DNA from: Spongilla lacustris
Lineage: Eukaryota > Porifera > Demospongiae > Spongillida > Spongillidae
Length of the DNA: 64,000 nt
Assembly (NCBI GenBank): GCA_949361645.1
Contig: OX442427.1
Coordinates: 8,503,709 to 8,567,708 of the forward strand
Direction of reading: 5' to 3'
The notes beneath the pieces are model-generated. The model made no database searches. It saw nothing but the letters and a program-made list of their open reading frames with translations, and was not told where the DNA came from. Every line of letters begins with the position of its first letter. Within the stretch, counting starts at the first letter, position 1. The position numbers and the translations under genes are program-made. This document shows, one piece after another, positions 25,936 to 37,124 of this stretch.

Positions 25936-26838
25936 GGGTTAAGGTTGGGGTTGGGGTTAGGGTCTCTTGAAGAGTCTAGCCCCGTGCCAAGATCCGCGAC
26001 GCCGTCCCGTTCGCGCTGGTTTCGTAGTCTACGCGTCATGCGCTTGATCGATGTAGGTAGATTTGCCAAATATATTTCGACCTGAGGTCTTCTTCAGTGG
26101 CGTGGAAAAGTGAGGTGTGAGGCGTGATACGTGCAAGGGAGTAGGGGGTACAGGGGGAGTTGGTCTTGGGGGGAGGTGGGGCTGTGCGTACAAGACATAA
26201 TTACACAAAATAATTTTAAGCGTCATGAATAAATTAACATTTCAATTGCTTCCGACGGCTTGAGGACTTGGAGAGGTGAGCATCGAGGATGGACTGAGTG
26301 GACGTGCATATGTGAGGGTGAGGGGATGGGGGGGGGGGGGGGAAGGGGGGGAAGGAGGAGGAGGGGGGAGAGGGGAGTGTGTGGAAGGGAGGGAGTCATG
26401 GGGTTTGTTTTGTTGGGGGGTGTGGTTTTGCGGGAGGTGTTGTTGGGAGTGAAGCTTGGTTAGCGGGTTTAGCTGGGTTTAGCTTAGTTTAGGGTTCAGT
26501 TTAGGGATAGGGAAGGTTGTGTTTTGATGGTGGGAAGGGTAGTTGGGAGTTTGGTGAGGGGGTGTGGTCTCGGCCGTGAATTCTCGGGAAGGTGAAGAGG
26601 CTTGGTTAGCGGGTTTAGCTGGGTTTAGCTTAGTTTAGGTTTAGGGTTCAGTTTAGGGGTAGGGGAGGTTGTGTTTTGAGGGGGGAGGGGGGGAAAGGAA
26701 GAGTCTGGTGGGGTGTGTGGTTTCGTGGGGATGAGGCTTGGTTAGCGGGTTAGCTTTTAGGTTTTAGGGTTCAGTTTAGGGGTAGGGGAGGTTGTGTTTT
26801 GAGGGTGGGGGGGGGGGGGGGGGGGAAAGAGAGTCTGG
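25936..26838. repeat. G-rich degenerate telomere-like region with a three-copy repeat
   Basis: The left edge reads GGGTTAAGGTTGGGGTTGGG then GTTAGGGTCTC. From about 26,320 the plus strand is strongly G-rich, with G-runs at 26,327-26,341 and 26,805-26,825. A unit built on GCTTGGTTAGCGGGTTTAGC, TTCAGTTTAGG and GGAGGTTGTGTTTTGA occurs three times, near 26,453, 26,601 and 26,733. It is rich in GGGTTTAG and TTTAGGG variants. Frames across it are compositional artefacts. The sequence could form G-quadruplexes. Confidence 0.75.
26065..26101 (-). ncRNA. Hammerhead-like ribozyme motif (candidate)
   Basis: Read on the minus strand, the order is GCCA, CTGAAGA, A, GACC-TCA-GGTC, GAAA, TATATT, TGGC. CTGAAGA fits the hammerhead CUGANGA box, in which the fifth base is free. 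GACC/GGTC forms a 4-bp stem II, GAAA supplies the second core box, and GCCA/TGGC gives a 4-bp stem I, with a very short stem III. One extra A sits between the first box and stem II, which may impair activity. Minimal hammerheads of this shape are known in Penelope-like retroelements. No reverse transcriptase of that type is visible nearby. Confidence 0.35.
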
Positions 26839-26868
26839 TTAGGGTTAGGGTTAGGGTTAGGGTTAGGG
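26839..26868 (+). repeat. Interstitial telomeric repeat, (TTAGGG)5
   Basis: Five perfect TTAGGG units end the G-rich region and are followed directly by ACCCTGTCTCATCG. The array lies 1.2 kb upstream of the first recombinase gene and in the same orientation. Confidence 0.95.
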
Positions 26869-28071
26869 ACCCTGTCTCATCGAAATGCATCAAGCTCGGT
26901 CGCGCTCAGCGTCGCTTTCGACTCTTGCCGGCAAGTTATGAGTTATGCGTACACGCATGCATGGCCAATAATTGCCAGCGACGAACACCGTGCTCGATTC
27001 GCTAAATAGTCATATATGTCACATACAAAGACGCGCGTTTAAGCCCGGACACGAAAGCACCGCCCCCACTGTGACGTCACACGAGCCAAAACGTTTTACT
27101 GTCCGACACTCGAGAACAGCTGGTGCTTGGCGTTGGCACAGCCGAACTCTGCAGACAAAGATCTATCGGCCAAGGGTTTTTTTTAGGTCGTGGGACCGCG
27201 AGTCTCTATACGCCTACCACCATCTTGGATCTCCACGGCTGTAAGGCTCACGCTCGAAAGGAACCCTTCGGGCTACGTGGAACCGCCACTGAAGCTAGCC
27301 CACCCGATTTTTGTCGCTCTACAGTACTCGTACGGCTAGCAGTGCTGACTAGAAGTTGTCATGAATATCATTACTGGTATGGGGCAATGTATGGGACTGC
27401 ATAATTATTAACTCATTTCAACCCAGCCGCTAGGCTGTACAGTACTATCTTTAGAAGCCTCACGTGCATCCTAAGAAATTATTATTGACGACGTAGACGC
27501 CTATCCGGGCCGCGCACGTCCGTAGATCCATCTACTTAGTGTCCGTATATGTATTTCCCCGCCCCCCCTTACGCGTCGACAATTGTGTTGTGCTATGACT
27601 TTATGCCTGGGCTACCCTAAGCCCAACTCATGTTTGTTGTGGTTTGTCATGTACACGGTGTAGCGCCGCCGTGTCGACTCGAGATAAAATAAAATAAAAA
27701 CAAGCGGCTATGTCGCTCGTACCGTATATCCATTTCAACTAAATCATTCCTTCATCTTCCGTGCATGCCGCTTTACTGCCCGACGCCCCTAATCCCGCAC
27801 CCCATTCCTTGCTGCCCCCCTGCCCCCCCCCCCCTGTTTGAATAACCGGTCGGATATTGCAACGGCTAGGTGCCTCGTACCGTATATCCATTTCAACAAA
27901 ATCATTCCTTCATTACTCATGCCTCAACTGGTGCAATTTCTAAAAATAAATTGCACCAATGGATATCGCGCAGCGTCGCGTTCGACGCTTCCACGCAATC
28001 GTAATATATCCTACAGACGCCACTTTTGCATTCGTTTGCTTTCTTCTGCAACGTAGATTCTATAATACTAC
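26869..28071 (+). promoter_or_regulatory. 5' region of recombinase copy 1, partly shared with copies 2 and 3
   Basis: The part around 27,180-27,330 (GGATCTCCACGGCTGTAAGG, CACGCTCGAAAGG, CTACGTGGAACCGCCA) matches the upstream regions of copy 3 (54,075-54,140) and, less closely, copy 2 (50,070-50,135). A short repeat, TCGTACCGTATATCCATTTC, occurs twice (27,717 and 27,877). No TATA box can be assigned with confidence. No other gene is supported in this interval. Confidence 0.45.
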
Positions 28072-29634
28072 ATGGAAAGGGTTCAAAGTGTCTTAGAACC
28101 ACAGCCTGGACCTTGTCTCCGAAAGCGTCCCCGCCGGGAAGTGCTACAACTCCGCCTTGCTGATTTTCCTGCAGTGCAGCGGCAAATGGCACAACTTAAG
28201 GCTCACTTGCAAGAACCATTGTCCGAAACGCGGCAAACGGAACCACTTGCTAATATTACCGTCCAGGCAACTCAGCGACGTCTCTTGAGTACGTATATAT
28301 ATATGCATGCAGTGATATATCTATACCCACGTCCCATGCAGCTTTCTTGGGATACTTGCGCAGCAAACTGCCTGCAGGCGGTACTACTGAACCAGACCTT
28401 ATTCAAGTGTCCAATGCCGATCTGTTGAGACAATTTCTCAAATTCATGGAGGTTATCGCGTCTCTGTTCTATATATAATGTGTGCTTTACTTTATCCTTA
28501 TTTTGGACTTGTATAGGACGAACGAGGCTCTGCTGCAGGAACTCTTTCCTGTTACTGCCAATCTTTTTTGCACGCCCTAAACTTTCTGAGATCAGAGGGC
28601 GACTGTTCCGTTACTATTAGGCACTGGTTGACTACCTATCAGAAGGCAGCTAATCGTCAGAGGGACGTATCGTGGCAAAGGTTGAAGGCTAAAGGCGAGT
28701 ACTATAATTATTATATGGCATGGATTTTTATATACTTTCATGTTGGTAATTTTATACATTAGGGAAGTGGCTAGTATGGAAGGAAATTTTGGACGTTTTG
28801 AAGCTGCAGAGGGAACTATATGAATCCGCTGGGTCCACGTTCGCCAAGGCGTGGGAGTCACAGAAATTCACGGTTCTTTTGATGTACTGCGCTATACCAC
28901 CGGCGAGGGGACGCGAGTACAGAGAACTCCGGTTCACATTCACCGAAGAGGACCTTCAGCTCTGGGAACCCGACAGCACCCAGTCAAACTGGCTGCTGTT
29001 GAGCGGCAACCACTCGCGCGGTTTGCTGTACGTCGGAGCGCACAAGACGTACAGGCATATTGGAGTGCAGCGTATAGAATTGTCCGCCGATGGCTCCACT
29101 AACGTGCTTCTGGAACAGTTAGTGGCCTTTGTGTGTAGAGACAGACCAGCTCTGCTCCAAGGACGCACCCCACAAGACTTTCTCTTCCTGGTAAGTATAT
29201 AATTTATACATATGATTATAATTATGTATATAAAAACTGTATAATAGCTTTTAGTGTTTTTTTTGTTTGTTTTTTATTGTTTTTTTTTTTTTTTTAAACA
29301 GAACCACGAAGGTCACCCCTACGCAACTTCAGATAGCTGGACAAAATATATACAGTCTATTTTCTTGCAGCACAAAGACGTGTCGATATCAACCAACACA
29401 ATTAGAGCATCGTACGTCACACACCTTCTGTCTGGAGACGACGGCGTACCAGAACACGTACTCGTACAAGCGGCCAGGGCCATGAGACATAGTAGGAAGG
29501 AACAATGCCGCACTTATGACAAGAGAACGTCGTCCGACAAGGTCGCGTTCGCCGTGGACCTTTCTGCGACACAGGCTTCATCTGCACTAGGAATCGCGGC
29601 GGGACCATCCACGTCGTCCCTAACCCCACAATAG
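28072..29634 (+). CDS. Tyrosine recombinase, copy 1 (five exons, 421 aa)
   Basis: The model joins 28072-28288, 28342-28451, 28517-28694, 28763-29190 and 29302-29634. Phases are consistent and every acceptor is AG. The donor of intron 3 is GC (AAAG|GCGAGT), where the paralogues have GT. Residues about 73-170 form a core-binding-like helical region. The catalytic domain follows: Arg in IPPARGREYREL (~216), a Lys in the β-hairpin motif AHKTYRHIG, NTIRASY as the H/N-x-x-R box, and MRHSRKEQCRTYD giving His (~374) and the presumed nucleophile Tyr (~383). This is the R-K-(H/N)-R-H-Y signature of tyrosine recombinases, which cut and rejoin DNA through a 3'-phosphotyrosine link. It stops right after PSTSSLTPQ, so it lacks the ~105-residue C-terminal domain of copy 3. 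It could be a Crypton-type transposase or a host-captured gene. Confidence 0.72.
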
Positions 29635-29800
29635 GGTGCATCCGGAGTCCCGCGGTCGTACAATCCAATAATTGGTTGTGCACGACCATAATTAGGGTCA
29701 TTACGCCAGAGCCGGGTTGTACACAACCACCCTAGATAATTAGAACTGCCCGTTGGCTATCCATAGTTCAATTTTTTTTTTCGTCCTTTTGGTTGTACGA
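29635..29800. other. Short inverted repeats downstream of recombinase copy 1
   Basis: GGTTGT-AC-ACAACC at about 29,715-29,728 is a 6-bp inverted repeat with a 2-bp spacer. GGTTGT-GC-ACGACC at about 29,674-29,687 is a near copy. They lie within 100 bp of the recombinase stop codon. Their similarity to a recombination site is suggestive only, since copy 3 has no obvious equivalent. Confidence 0.3.
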
Positions 29801-30760
29801 GCATTCAACCCGGGCTTCCCAAGTGCAAAGTCGGTAAGCTTATGTATGCATCGGTGTGCGTAGGTATCGTGTGTTTATGTTTACAGTGGGTGTAAGCGTG
29901 CGTGTCCTCAGCCATCGTGCCGTGCCATCTACATGCGTGCCCGTGCTAGCCCAATATTTGCCTTGCCAAAACACACCTCGAAGCCGTTGCCTCCGTTTAA
30001 CTAAGCCATCTACATGCGTGCCCGTGCTAGCTCCATAGTTGCCATACAACAATTGATTTGTTGGGTGTGCGCACGCCTATGCGCATTGAACCCATTGAAC
30101 CCAAGTACAAAGTCTGGGTAACCCAGGTACAAAGTCTGTAGGCTTATGTGCTTGGGTGTAGCCATCGTGCCGTGTCATCATTGCGCTGTACAACAAAGGT
30201 AATAGCCCTAAGCCACAAGTCTACCGCGTCGTGTACAGGCTATCCATGCCGACACGCCTGCCAGCCCTTGTGTAAAAGCTTGTGACTGTATTACCTACAA
30301 ATTTGCTCTGGGAAGTGTCCCTGTATCTGATGGGCCGTAAACATTGTACTCATGTATGCCTACTGAACGTTGCCCATGCCCTAACCTGTTGCGTTCACGT
30401 GCTATATGCCTGCCCGCTCTGTGCATGCCTCTAGTAAACATTCTCTGACACTGCCAAGTTGTAAACAAGTTTGCCGTGCCATACTAAGCCTGACGTGCAC
30501 ATGCCCGTGTCGTTACCCGTGTATGCCTACTGAACTTTGCCCATGCGTTCGCGTGCTATATGCCTGTAAACTTTTAAATTGCCTGCCCGCTCTGTGTGTG
30601 CCTCTAGTAAGCATTCTCTGACACTGGCACGTTGTAAAAAAGCTCGCCATGTTATAATGAATAATAAAACAAAATATAGAGCTGTACATCAGCAGTTGCA
30701 GCAGCTGCATTATGAACCTGTACGAAAAAAAAATAGATGGAAGTAAATATTAATTTTGGT
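29800..30760. repeat. Dispersed repeat related to 7.8-8.6 kb and 37.6-38.0 kb
   Basis: Shared blocks are GGTAAGCTTATGTATG, CCATCTACATGCGTGCCCGT (29,928, 30,007, 8,041 area), GGTAACCCAGGTACAAAGTC (30,116, 8,311, 37,669), and the 3' part ATATAGAGCTGTACATCAGC (30,675, 8,468, 37,873) followed by an AT-rich tail before a (CA)n-type tract. Part of the 3' end also recurs at about 34,345-34,420. This looks like one repeat family in several states of decay, each copy ending at a microsatellite. No coding frame is supported. Confidence 0.7.
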
Positions 30761-30769
30761 GCATCCTAC

Positions 30770-31150
30770 ACATACACACACATATGCACACACACACAAA
30801 CACTACTCATAATACACACAGTACACACAAACACTACTCACACAATACACACAGTACACACATACACTCGCACACATGTTCATGCAAATACACACACACA
30901 CAAAACGTAGTGTATGCACACACGACAGATGACACATAGACAACTCTTTATGTGTACACACACTAATGTATATGTATACAACCCACACAAACACACACAT
31001 GCACACAAATGCACACACACATGCGCACAAATGCACACACACATGCACACACAAATGCATGTTGATGCAAAAACGCACAGACACACACCCACATCACACA
31101 CATACGCACAAAATGTAGTGTATGTGCACACACGACAGAAGATACATTAA
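30770..31150. repeat. CA-rich degenerate minisatellite
   Basis: CACACA tracts are interspersed with CAAATGCACACACACATGC and CACAATACACACAGTACAC units. Long cysteine/valine-rich or histidine/threonine-rich frames on both strands come from the CA composition and are not genes. Confidence 0.85.
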
Positions 31151-31670
31151 CTTCTGGTACATGTAGACTTGAGACAAACACACTAATGTATGCTGGTGCA
31201 ATACAGCAATGTTGAGTTTAAGCTTCTCACATACAAGCACATAATGCATGCCCCTATTACACGGTAATACAGACATGCAAACATATGATCCTACACTCCC
31301 TACAGTACAAATGTGCTTATATCAGTTGAAATCTTGTAAAACCAGGGTGCAATTCACAACAACACACCACTACTATAATCACAACTATGTGTATGCTTAC
31401 AACATCAGCAAATTTGGGTAGTACTATTGGGCAATCATAAATGCCATGCATCCGTTAGTACATGCATGTATATTGCACAGTATAGTCATCATAATGGATG
31501 CGAGGCATTTTGCACAATACCCAAGCTAATGTGGTGAATTTGTGTATACATACGGCTAATTGGACTGTTGTAATTGAATAATACCTTCAAACCCACAAGT
31601 GTTTTGTAAGGTTAATTATACGCTATAAATAGGGAAATCAAAGCCTATATAGTTAAGGTCAGACTGGCGA

Positions 31671-31694
31671 GAGCCCCCCCTATTAGGGGGGCTC
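31671..31694. other. GC-rich hairpin, 9-bp stem
   Basis: GAGCCCCCC (31,671-31,679) pairs with GGGGGGCTC (31,686-31,694) around the loop CTATTA. It stands out in AT-rich DNA. The following ~130 bp (to about 31,830) has no recognised feature. Confidence 0.7.
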
Positions 31695-33519
31695 AAGGGA
31701 TTTAGCATTTCATGGTCTAGGGGCCGCTACTTCCCTCCCTTAAGCCAAGAGGCCTTGGATGGCAGTTGAGAGTGGCAGTCATTTATGGCGTAATGCTGTC
31801 TCTGCCACCATCCGAATTTATTTTTTTGTTTTTGTACCCATTGGTACAGTGCAACACATACCTCCCTCTCATATCCTATGTATACTAAATATTTTTTACG
31901 TACATGCTACTATGCATTATTAGGTCTTGTTATTTTTTTCATCGTTTTTAAAATCATGTTTACTCAGCATAATACAGCTCTGTGTACATGCATTGCAGCA
32001 ATAAGTTTCCCTGCCAATATGCCTATATTAAACAAGTGGCAATATAATTATATATCTTTTGGATATGAGAGTAAACAGTTGATACCAAATCACCTTGAAT
32101 ACACAGCTACTCAATCGTAAGTGATTTGCAGCTCTGCATCATGCATGTGACAGAAATCCTCATGGCATGTTCACATATGAGGAAACAATGATTATGTGTG
32201 ATGCTCAACATTGATAACAGTACAAACACAGTGCTTGTAGTCTCTAAAGTCTTAAATTGATGCAAAAATGGATGGGTGCACTCAAACTGTTTGTGATTCT
32301 ACAACTACCAGTACATCGCTTAAATCTTTACATGGTTTAGTGGCTTAACAATGTAATTATATACTTATTCGTTATAGGTACCTAAGCAGATTAGCTAAAC
32401 ATGACACGAACCTGTTAATTTATATGCCCACTACCATGTATGTACAAGCGTACGTTTAGTACGACACTCTAATGCACATACAAATAACTTGAGTGCTTAG
32501 CTGTACACAGTTAATTGTGCTATAAAAATATAGTTAACTGTATAACAGAATTCCTCCTATGGCATATTCACAACAATCACTTTATTGTGCTGCACACATT
32601 CTTAACACATAAGCCCAGTAAGATGATAATGCTTGCTTGCAATTCTGGGATGATATATAACCTCAACAAGCCTTGTGTTGCATATTCACCCACCCCCTGG
32701 AGAAGCTTCTATTTGGTCTCTCCATATTATATGGCTCACTGCTCACTATGCTTGTGTGAATTTAATGTAAGTTATAGGGATGTATTTTGGGAACCATAGA
32801 ACATCACAACACAACTTGGTGTGGCAAACTTTGTACATGCCTACTGTTTTTTTGTACATGCCTTCCGCATCACCTACTGTCAGCTAGAAGCTTTTTACAT
32901 ACCTGCCGCACGTGCTTTGTACATGACTTTCGCCAGGCCTGTCAGCTACAAACTTACATGCGTCCCATGCTACCTAGGAGTTTTTCACAATGAGCTTACA
33001 CACCTCTAGTATCACGTAGACCTAGTACACGGGTGTATATACCGTTTCCATGTATAAACTTAAAACACGCCATCTACACTGCCATGCATCTCTAAACTTA
33101 GCACACGTCTGCCATGTAATGCACAAGATTCACAGACGTTACCAGACTCTTCCGTGGCATCACGTACGACAGCTCAAGGGTGATTTTCAATTAGCGCACA
33201 TCAATAAACAATAAATTGGTTTTTCAATTGTGACGCTGCAAGTGACGTAATGCTGTTTAGCATCGGGAGCTATCGAACTACCGATTCGTAGTACGTTTCT
33301 CGTTTGTTTGTCTATATGTGTACCAGCTATACCAAGAGTGCTTGTTTGCGGGTGTGTCAGTACATGTTTGTTGTGCGATGTAAAAGCCTAACGTACTAGT
33401 ACGCAGCTTAACGCACGTCTATCATGCTTGCCGTGTCACTGAAGGCAGAAAGCACAGGTACAACGATGCAAAATGCAAAGAACTCGGCTGGTTGTGTGTT
33501 CCCTAGATAGCTGAGACTT

Positions 33520-34025
33520 ATGGTGCATGGGGAAATCAGCTGGCATCACGGGTGCCACTCTTACATGCAGGCCCCAAGTCGACTGTACTTTGGAGACATC
33601 TATGGCAGGCTCAACCTCCACCTAGTGAAGGCCAATGCCACTGCCGTCCTCACCAGATGTATTTTTAAATAACTATAGGCTATGTTTAAGATTGTACCCA
33701 TGTGTAGAAGTATTGTATTATGTATTAACAAATTTAATACGTAACTATCATCAATACATAATAATAAATTTTCCATTAATATTACAGCAGTAAGATAAAT
33801 AAATGCAACCTACTATTGCTAATAGTCAGGGACAAAACATCTGGAGAGGATGGCTGTGGCGTTGGCTCAAACTAAGTTGAGGTTCAGCCTGCCATACAAG
33901 GCAGCTAGGATCTCAGCCTTAGCCCTGTTGGAGCTAGATGCAAGGCGAGAGGCCAGAAGTGAAAATGACTCCATTGCTTATGTCCCCCAAGCACCATATG
34001 CCTCAACCACCATGGGGACGCAAAC
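33520..34025. repeat. Inverted pair of related segments
   Basis: On the minus strand from about 33,660 downward the sequence reads CATCTGGTGAGGACGGCAGT, GGCATTGGCC and GGTTGAGCCTGCCATA. On the plus strand from about 33,836 it reads CATCTGGAGAGGATGGCTGT, GGCGTTGGCT and GGTTCAGCCTGCCATA. The arms are about 80% alike over the first 60 bp and are separated by about 175 bp of AT-rich DNA. The right arm holds an uninterrupted 67-codon frame (33,850-34,053, starting MAVALAQTKLRF). The left arm has the matching frame with early stops. This may be a decayed exon pair or a foldback element. Confidence 0.55.
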
Positions 34026-35518
34026 CCACCCACACCTTGGTACAATAATATAAATTATGGACTATAAATTTTTATCTTAGAAAAAAAAACCTTGTTTTTC
34101 CTTTCATAATAATAATCCATGAGGCTACCTTGCACATTGTCAGAGCATACCACTCGAGTTTCCGTAGTCATGCATTTTAACTATTTGTAATATTTTTGTG
34201 CTATTGCTTAAAGTGTTAATAAAATAAGCTTCCAATATATATATATAAGTAGAAATTACAGCAGAATTTATAGACCTACACTAATAAAATAAAATACAAA
34301 ATGAAATAAAATAAAATAATAAATGATAATAATTAGAATGTATGTACAGCTGTAGATGAGCTAATTCATGCCACTAGTTGCAGCAGTGGTGTTTGAACCT
34401 GTATGAAGAGAAATGATTAGTGTTAATCTTTATTTCAGTGTGCTTCCCACACACACACACACACACACATACACACACACACACATACACACATACACGA
34501 CAGAAGACACTGACATGCATCTGGTACATATATAGACTGGAAACCAATGATTATGTACTCACTGTTGGCACAATATAACAGCACCCCAATAACACATTTC
34601 AATCACATGTGTGTTATTGTATTCACCTTTGTGGCCATACCCTCTTACCTATGTTGGATGAATGCAGTAATATTTATGCACTTTATATGATAAAGAATAA
34701 AATATACCTTGCATGCAAACCTAATATTGTTATTCCAAATCCATCACTCTTAACCACTAGCCTCTTATTACATTCACTACTGGTGGTACACAAATGAACA
34801 TGCAATTGAATTTAAGCAATACTTTTCTGCAGTCTGTGCTGATAACGTAGATGGTGCAGTGCCTGAAAATTTCCAAACATTACCATGTTTGTATATCATA
34901 TTGTACGCGTGCATGCTATGTATAGATGTAATCCGCAATGCATTGTCGTGCATGTTGTTGTGTAGCTTGCCACACCATGTATTGTAAAGACTGCATGTAC
35001 ACACACGTAACAAGCACAAGCCTACATGCACAAATGCACGCCAAATTATTGAAATACACTAGCCCAACTGATGGCCAGGGTACATGTTTAAAACATCATC
35101 ATTGTGAATCCTGTAGTAAAAAGAAAACTAAAGGCATTAATAACAGGAATTGGTAAAATGATTGTACCTCTGTGTAAAAGGTTGTATTAATAAATTGCCT
35201 TTCTTCACATTAGCCCACTGTCTTGTACATGTATAACCAGCTTGCAAGGCTACAAATGTTGTTATCACGTGTGCACATGTACATGTAGGCGCTGGAAATA
35301 AATTTATCAATTGAATGTACCCACAGTCAAATAGATATTAAGTATGTTTAATATAATTAAGAATTGCATGGTATATATAAAAATTCCACCGGTCATTGTA
35401 ACTGTCCAGATTTATATTTGATGGTTTTATATTTGAAGCAAGTAATGGGTTGAAGTGGACCAATACCTATATGTACTTGTATGCATGAAGTTGTAACACA
35501 CATGCACACTCATGCTTG

Positions 35519-35522
<4 letters not shown>

Positions 35523-35576
<54 letters not shown>
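35523..35576. repeat. (TA)n microsatellite
   Basis: An uninterrupted TA dinucleotide run of about 54 bp, followed by a second shorter TA run at about 35,616-35,635. Confidence 0.95.
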
Positions 35577-35583
<7 letters not shown>

Positions 35584-36303
35584 GGGACAGTTCACGACAA
35601 AATGAGGCTTCGTATATAATATATATATATATATATAATAATTATATAATGTTATAAAATTCACTTGTGTTTGAATTGCTATAACTTCCGAATGGTTAAA
35701 CCTATCAAGATCGTATTTTTAGCACTTCATACTAATCAATTTCTCTATGGTTTTAAATTCATTTTGAGGTCTTACAATTATTCAGTTATTTTTTCCTCCA
35801 TCTCCATCAATACACGCCTTATTACAAATACTTGTCATGGCAAAAATGTAACCTGCTTCTATCATTATTTCACAATACACCTGTATGTTTGCCTTATGTT
35901 TCTTCACACAATACAAGAAACTAGGCCTATGCCTAACTTTGTACATTGCTGCCACTTTTATACTTAGTATACATGCCTGCCTGTCACAAGCTTTGTTGCT
36001 ACTGGCAATAAGTTAGCCACAGATTACACAGACTTGGCACTGCTAAGCAACCCTAACCAAAAAAATAGCCAACTCACAGGGTACTTCGAATGCTACTATG
36101 AATTTCACATTGTTAGGCACGGTACACATGAGAAAGGTTTTATAAATTGCTCACTTAAATTATCCACCGACGTCTACAGCTTTCAGAGTACTGTGCTATA
36201 GATTGGTACAGAGCATTTGAATGTGCATGGTTTGAAAGTTATGTCTGCAAAATGCTTATGGTAACATGGGGCTTGCTAATGTTTGGACATTTAAAACAGT
36301 GAT

Positions 36304-36774
36304 CCTGTTAGCTTAGTGAATACGCGCTTGTTAGGGTGATACTTAGGGTTGATAGGGTTAAGGATGGGCAAGGCTGTTCACGTAGGGTTGAGCAACTTTC
36401 CACCGCCTCTACGAATCCGGGGTTAAATTCCACCCGGGGTTGAAAATTGAAAACCCGACCCAGCCTCGTCCCGAGTCCGCTTCGCGGACGGGCGCCTTCG
36501 GCGCCATATCGCGCGCTTCGCGCGCCACATAAAATCCCCTGTTAGCTTAGTGAATACGCGCTTGTTAGGGTGATACTTAGGGTTGATAGGGTTAAGGATG
36601 GGCAAGGCTGTTCACGTAGGGTTGAGCAACTTTCCACCGCCTCTACGAATCCGGGGTTAAATTCCACCCGGGGTTGAAAATTGAAAACCCGACCCAGCCT
36701 CGTCCCGAGTCCGCTTCGCGGACGGGCGCCTTCGGCGCCATATCGCGCGCTTCGCGCGCCACATAAAATCCCCT
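36304..36774. repeat. Tandem duplication of a 234-bp unit carrying three hairpins
   Basis: Two apparently identical 234-bp copies (36,304-36,537 and 36,538-36,771) start CCTGTTAGCTTAGTGAATAC and end in ACATAAAATCCCCT. Each ends with three consecutive perfect hairpins with a TTC loop: GTCCGC/GCGGAC (36,475-36,489), GGCGCC/GGCGCC (36,491-36,505) and GCGCGC/GCGCGC (36,511-36,525). The second set is 234 bp further on. The unit also contains TTAGGG-like pieces (TACTTAGGGTTGATAGGG). The absence of visible differences implies very recent duplication or an assembly artefact. Confidence 0.92.
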
Positions 36775-37124
36775 AATACGGGAGTGTTGGAGCCAACTAT
36801 GTGGCTCCAATTGAACGCCCATTCAGTGGTCGCTTGTGGTTGCTCATTGAATATCATTGCATCTCATTATTGGTCGATCGTTGGAATCATTCTCGCTCCG
36901 TCCCATAGACATCATGAGCAACCACCTCGTCCTCAGGTGTGCTGCCCTAGTTAAATTTATCTTTCATGCCTTTAGAAACTTATGGCTGGCTGTCGTAAAT
37001 ACTTGTAAAGAGCGAGGAGAAGCGTCTACAGACTGCCAATGCATCGACAGGTCTAGACCGAACTTTGTACTCGTCTATTGAAAGCTCGTCTTCACTTCCG
37101 TCGAAGGTGCGTCCCTAATCACTA
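36775..37124. other. Unassigned DNA with a TTGGAGCC hairpin
   Basis: TTGGAGCC (36,788-36,795) and GGCTCCAA (36,804-36,811) form an 8-bp stem. A 74-codon frame at 36,857-37,081 has no recognisable motif and no homologous copy in the window, so it is not called as a gene. Confidence 0.4.

Larger units (their letters stand above)
31151..36303. other. Low-complexity and unassigned DNA without supported genes
   Basis: Nothing in this 5-kb stretch qualifies as a gene. It contains a 9-bp GC hairpin at 31,671-31,694, GCCGTGCCAT-type degenerate repeats at about 32,820-33,130, an inverted pair of related ~130-bp segments (33,520-33,660 and 33,835-34,025), a (CA)n-like tract at 34,449-34,500 and a (TA)n tract at 35,523-35,576. 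The remaining sequence is AT-rich with scattered short frames that show no motif. Confidence 0.6.

Noticed and set aside
29635..30760. LTRs or terminal repeats of the recombinase element
   Set aside because: The repeat downstream of copy 1 belongs to a dispersed family that also occurs away from recombinase genes, and no matching upstream repeat was found.
30803..31276. Cys/Val-rich and His/Thr-rich frames
   Set aside because: Produced by CA/GT dinucleotide composition; the same holds at 37.9, 48.3-49.1, 52.1, 57.3-58.2 and 63.7 kb.
36304..36774. tRNA or rRNA gene
   Set aside because: The hairpins do not form a cloverleaf and no A/B-box pair or rRNA core sequence is recognisable.
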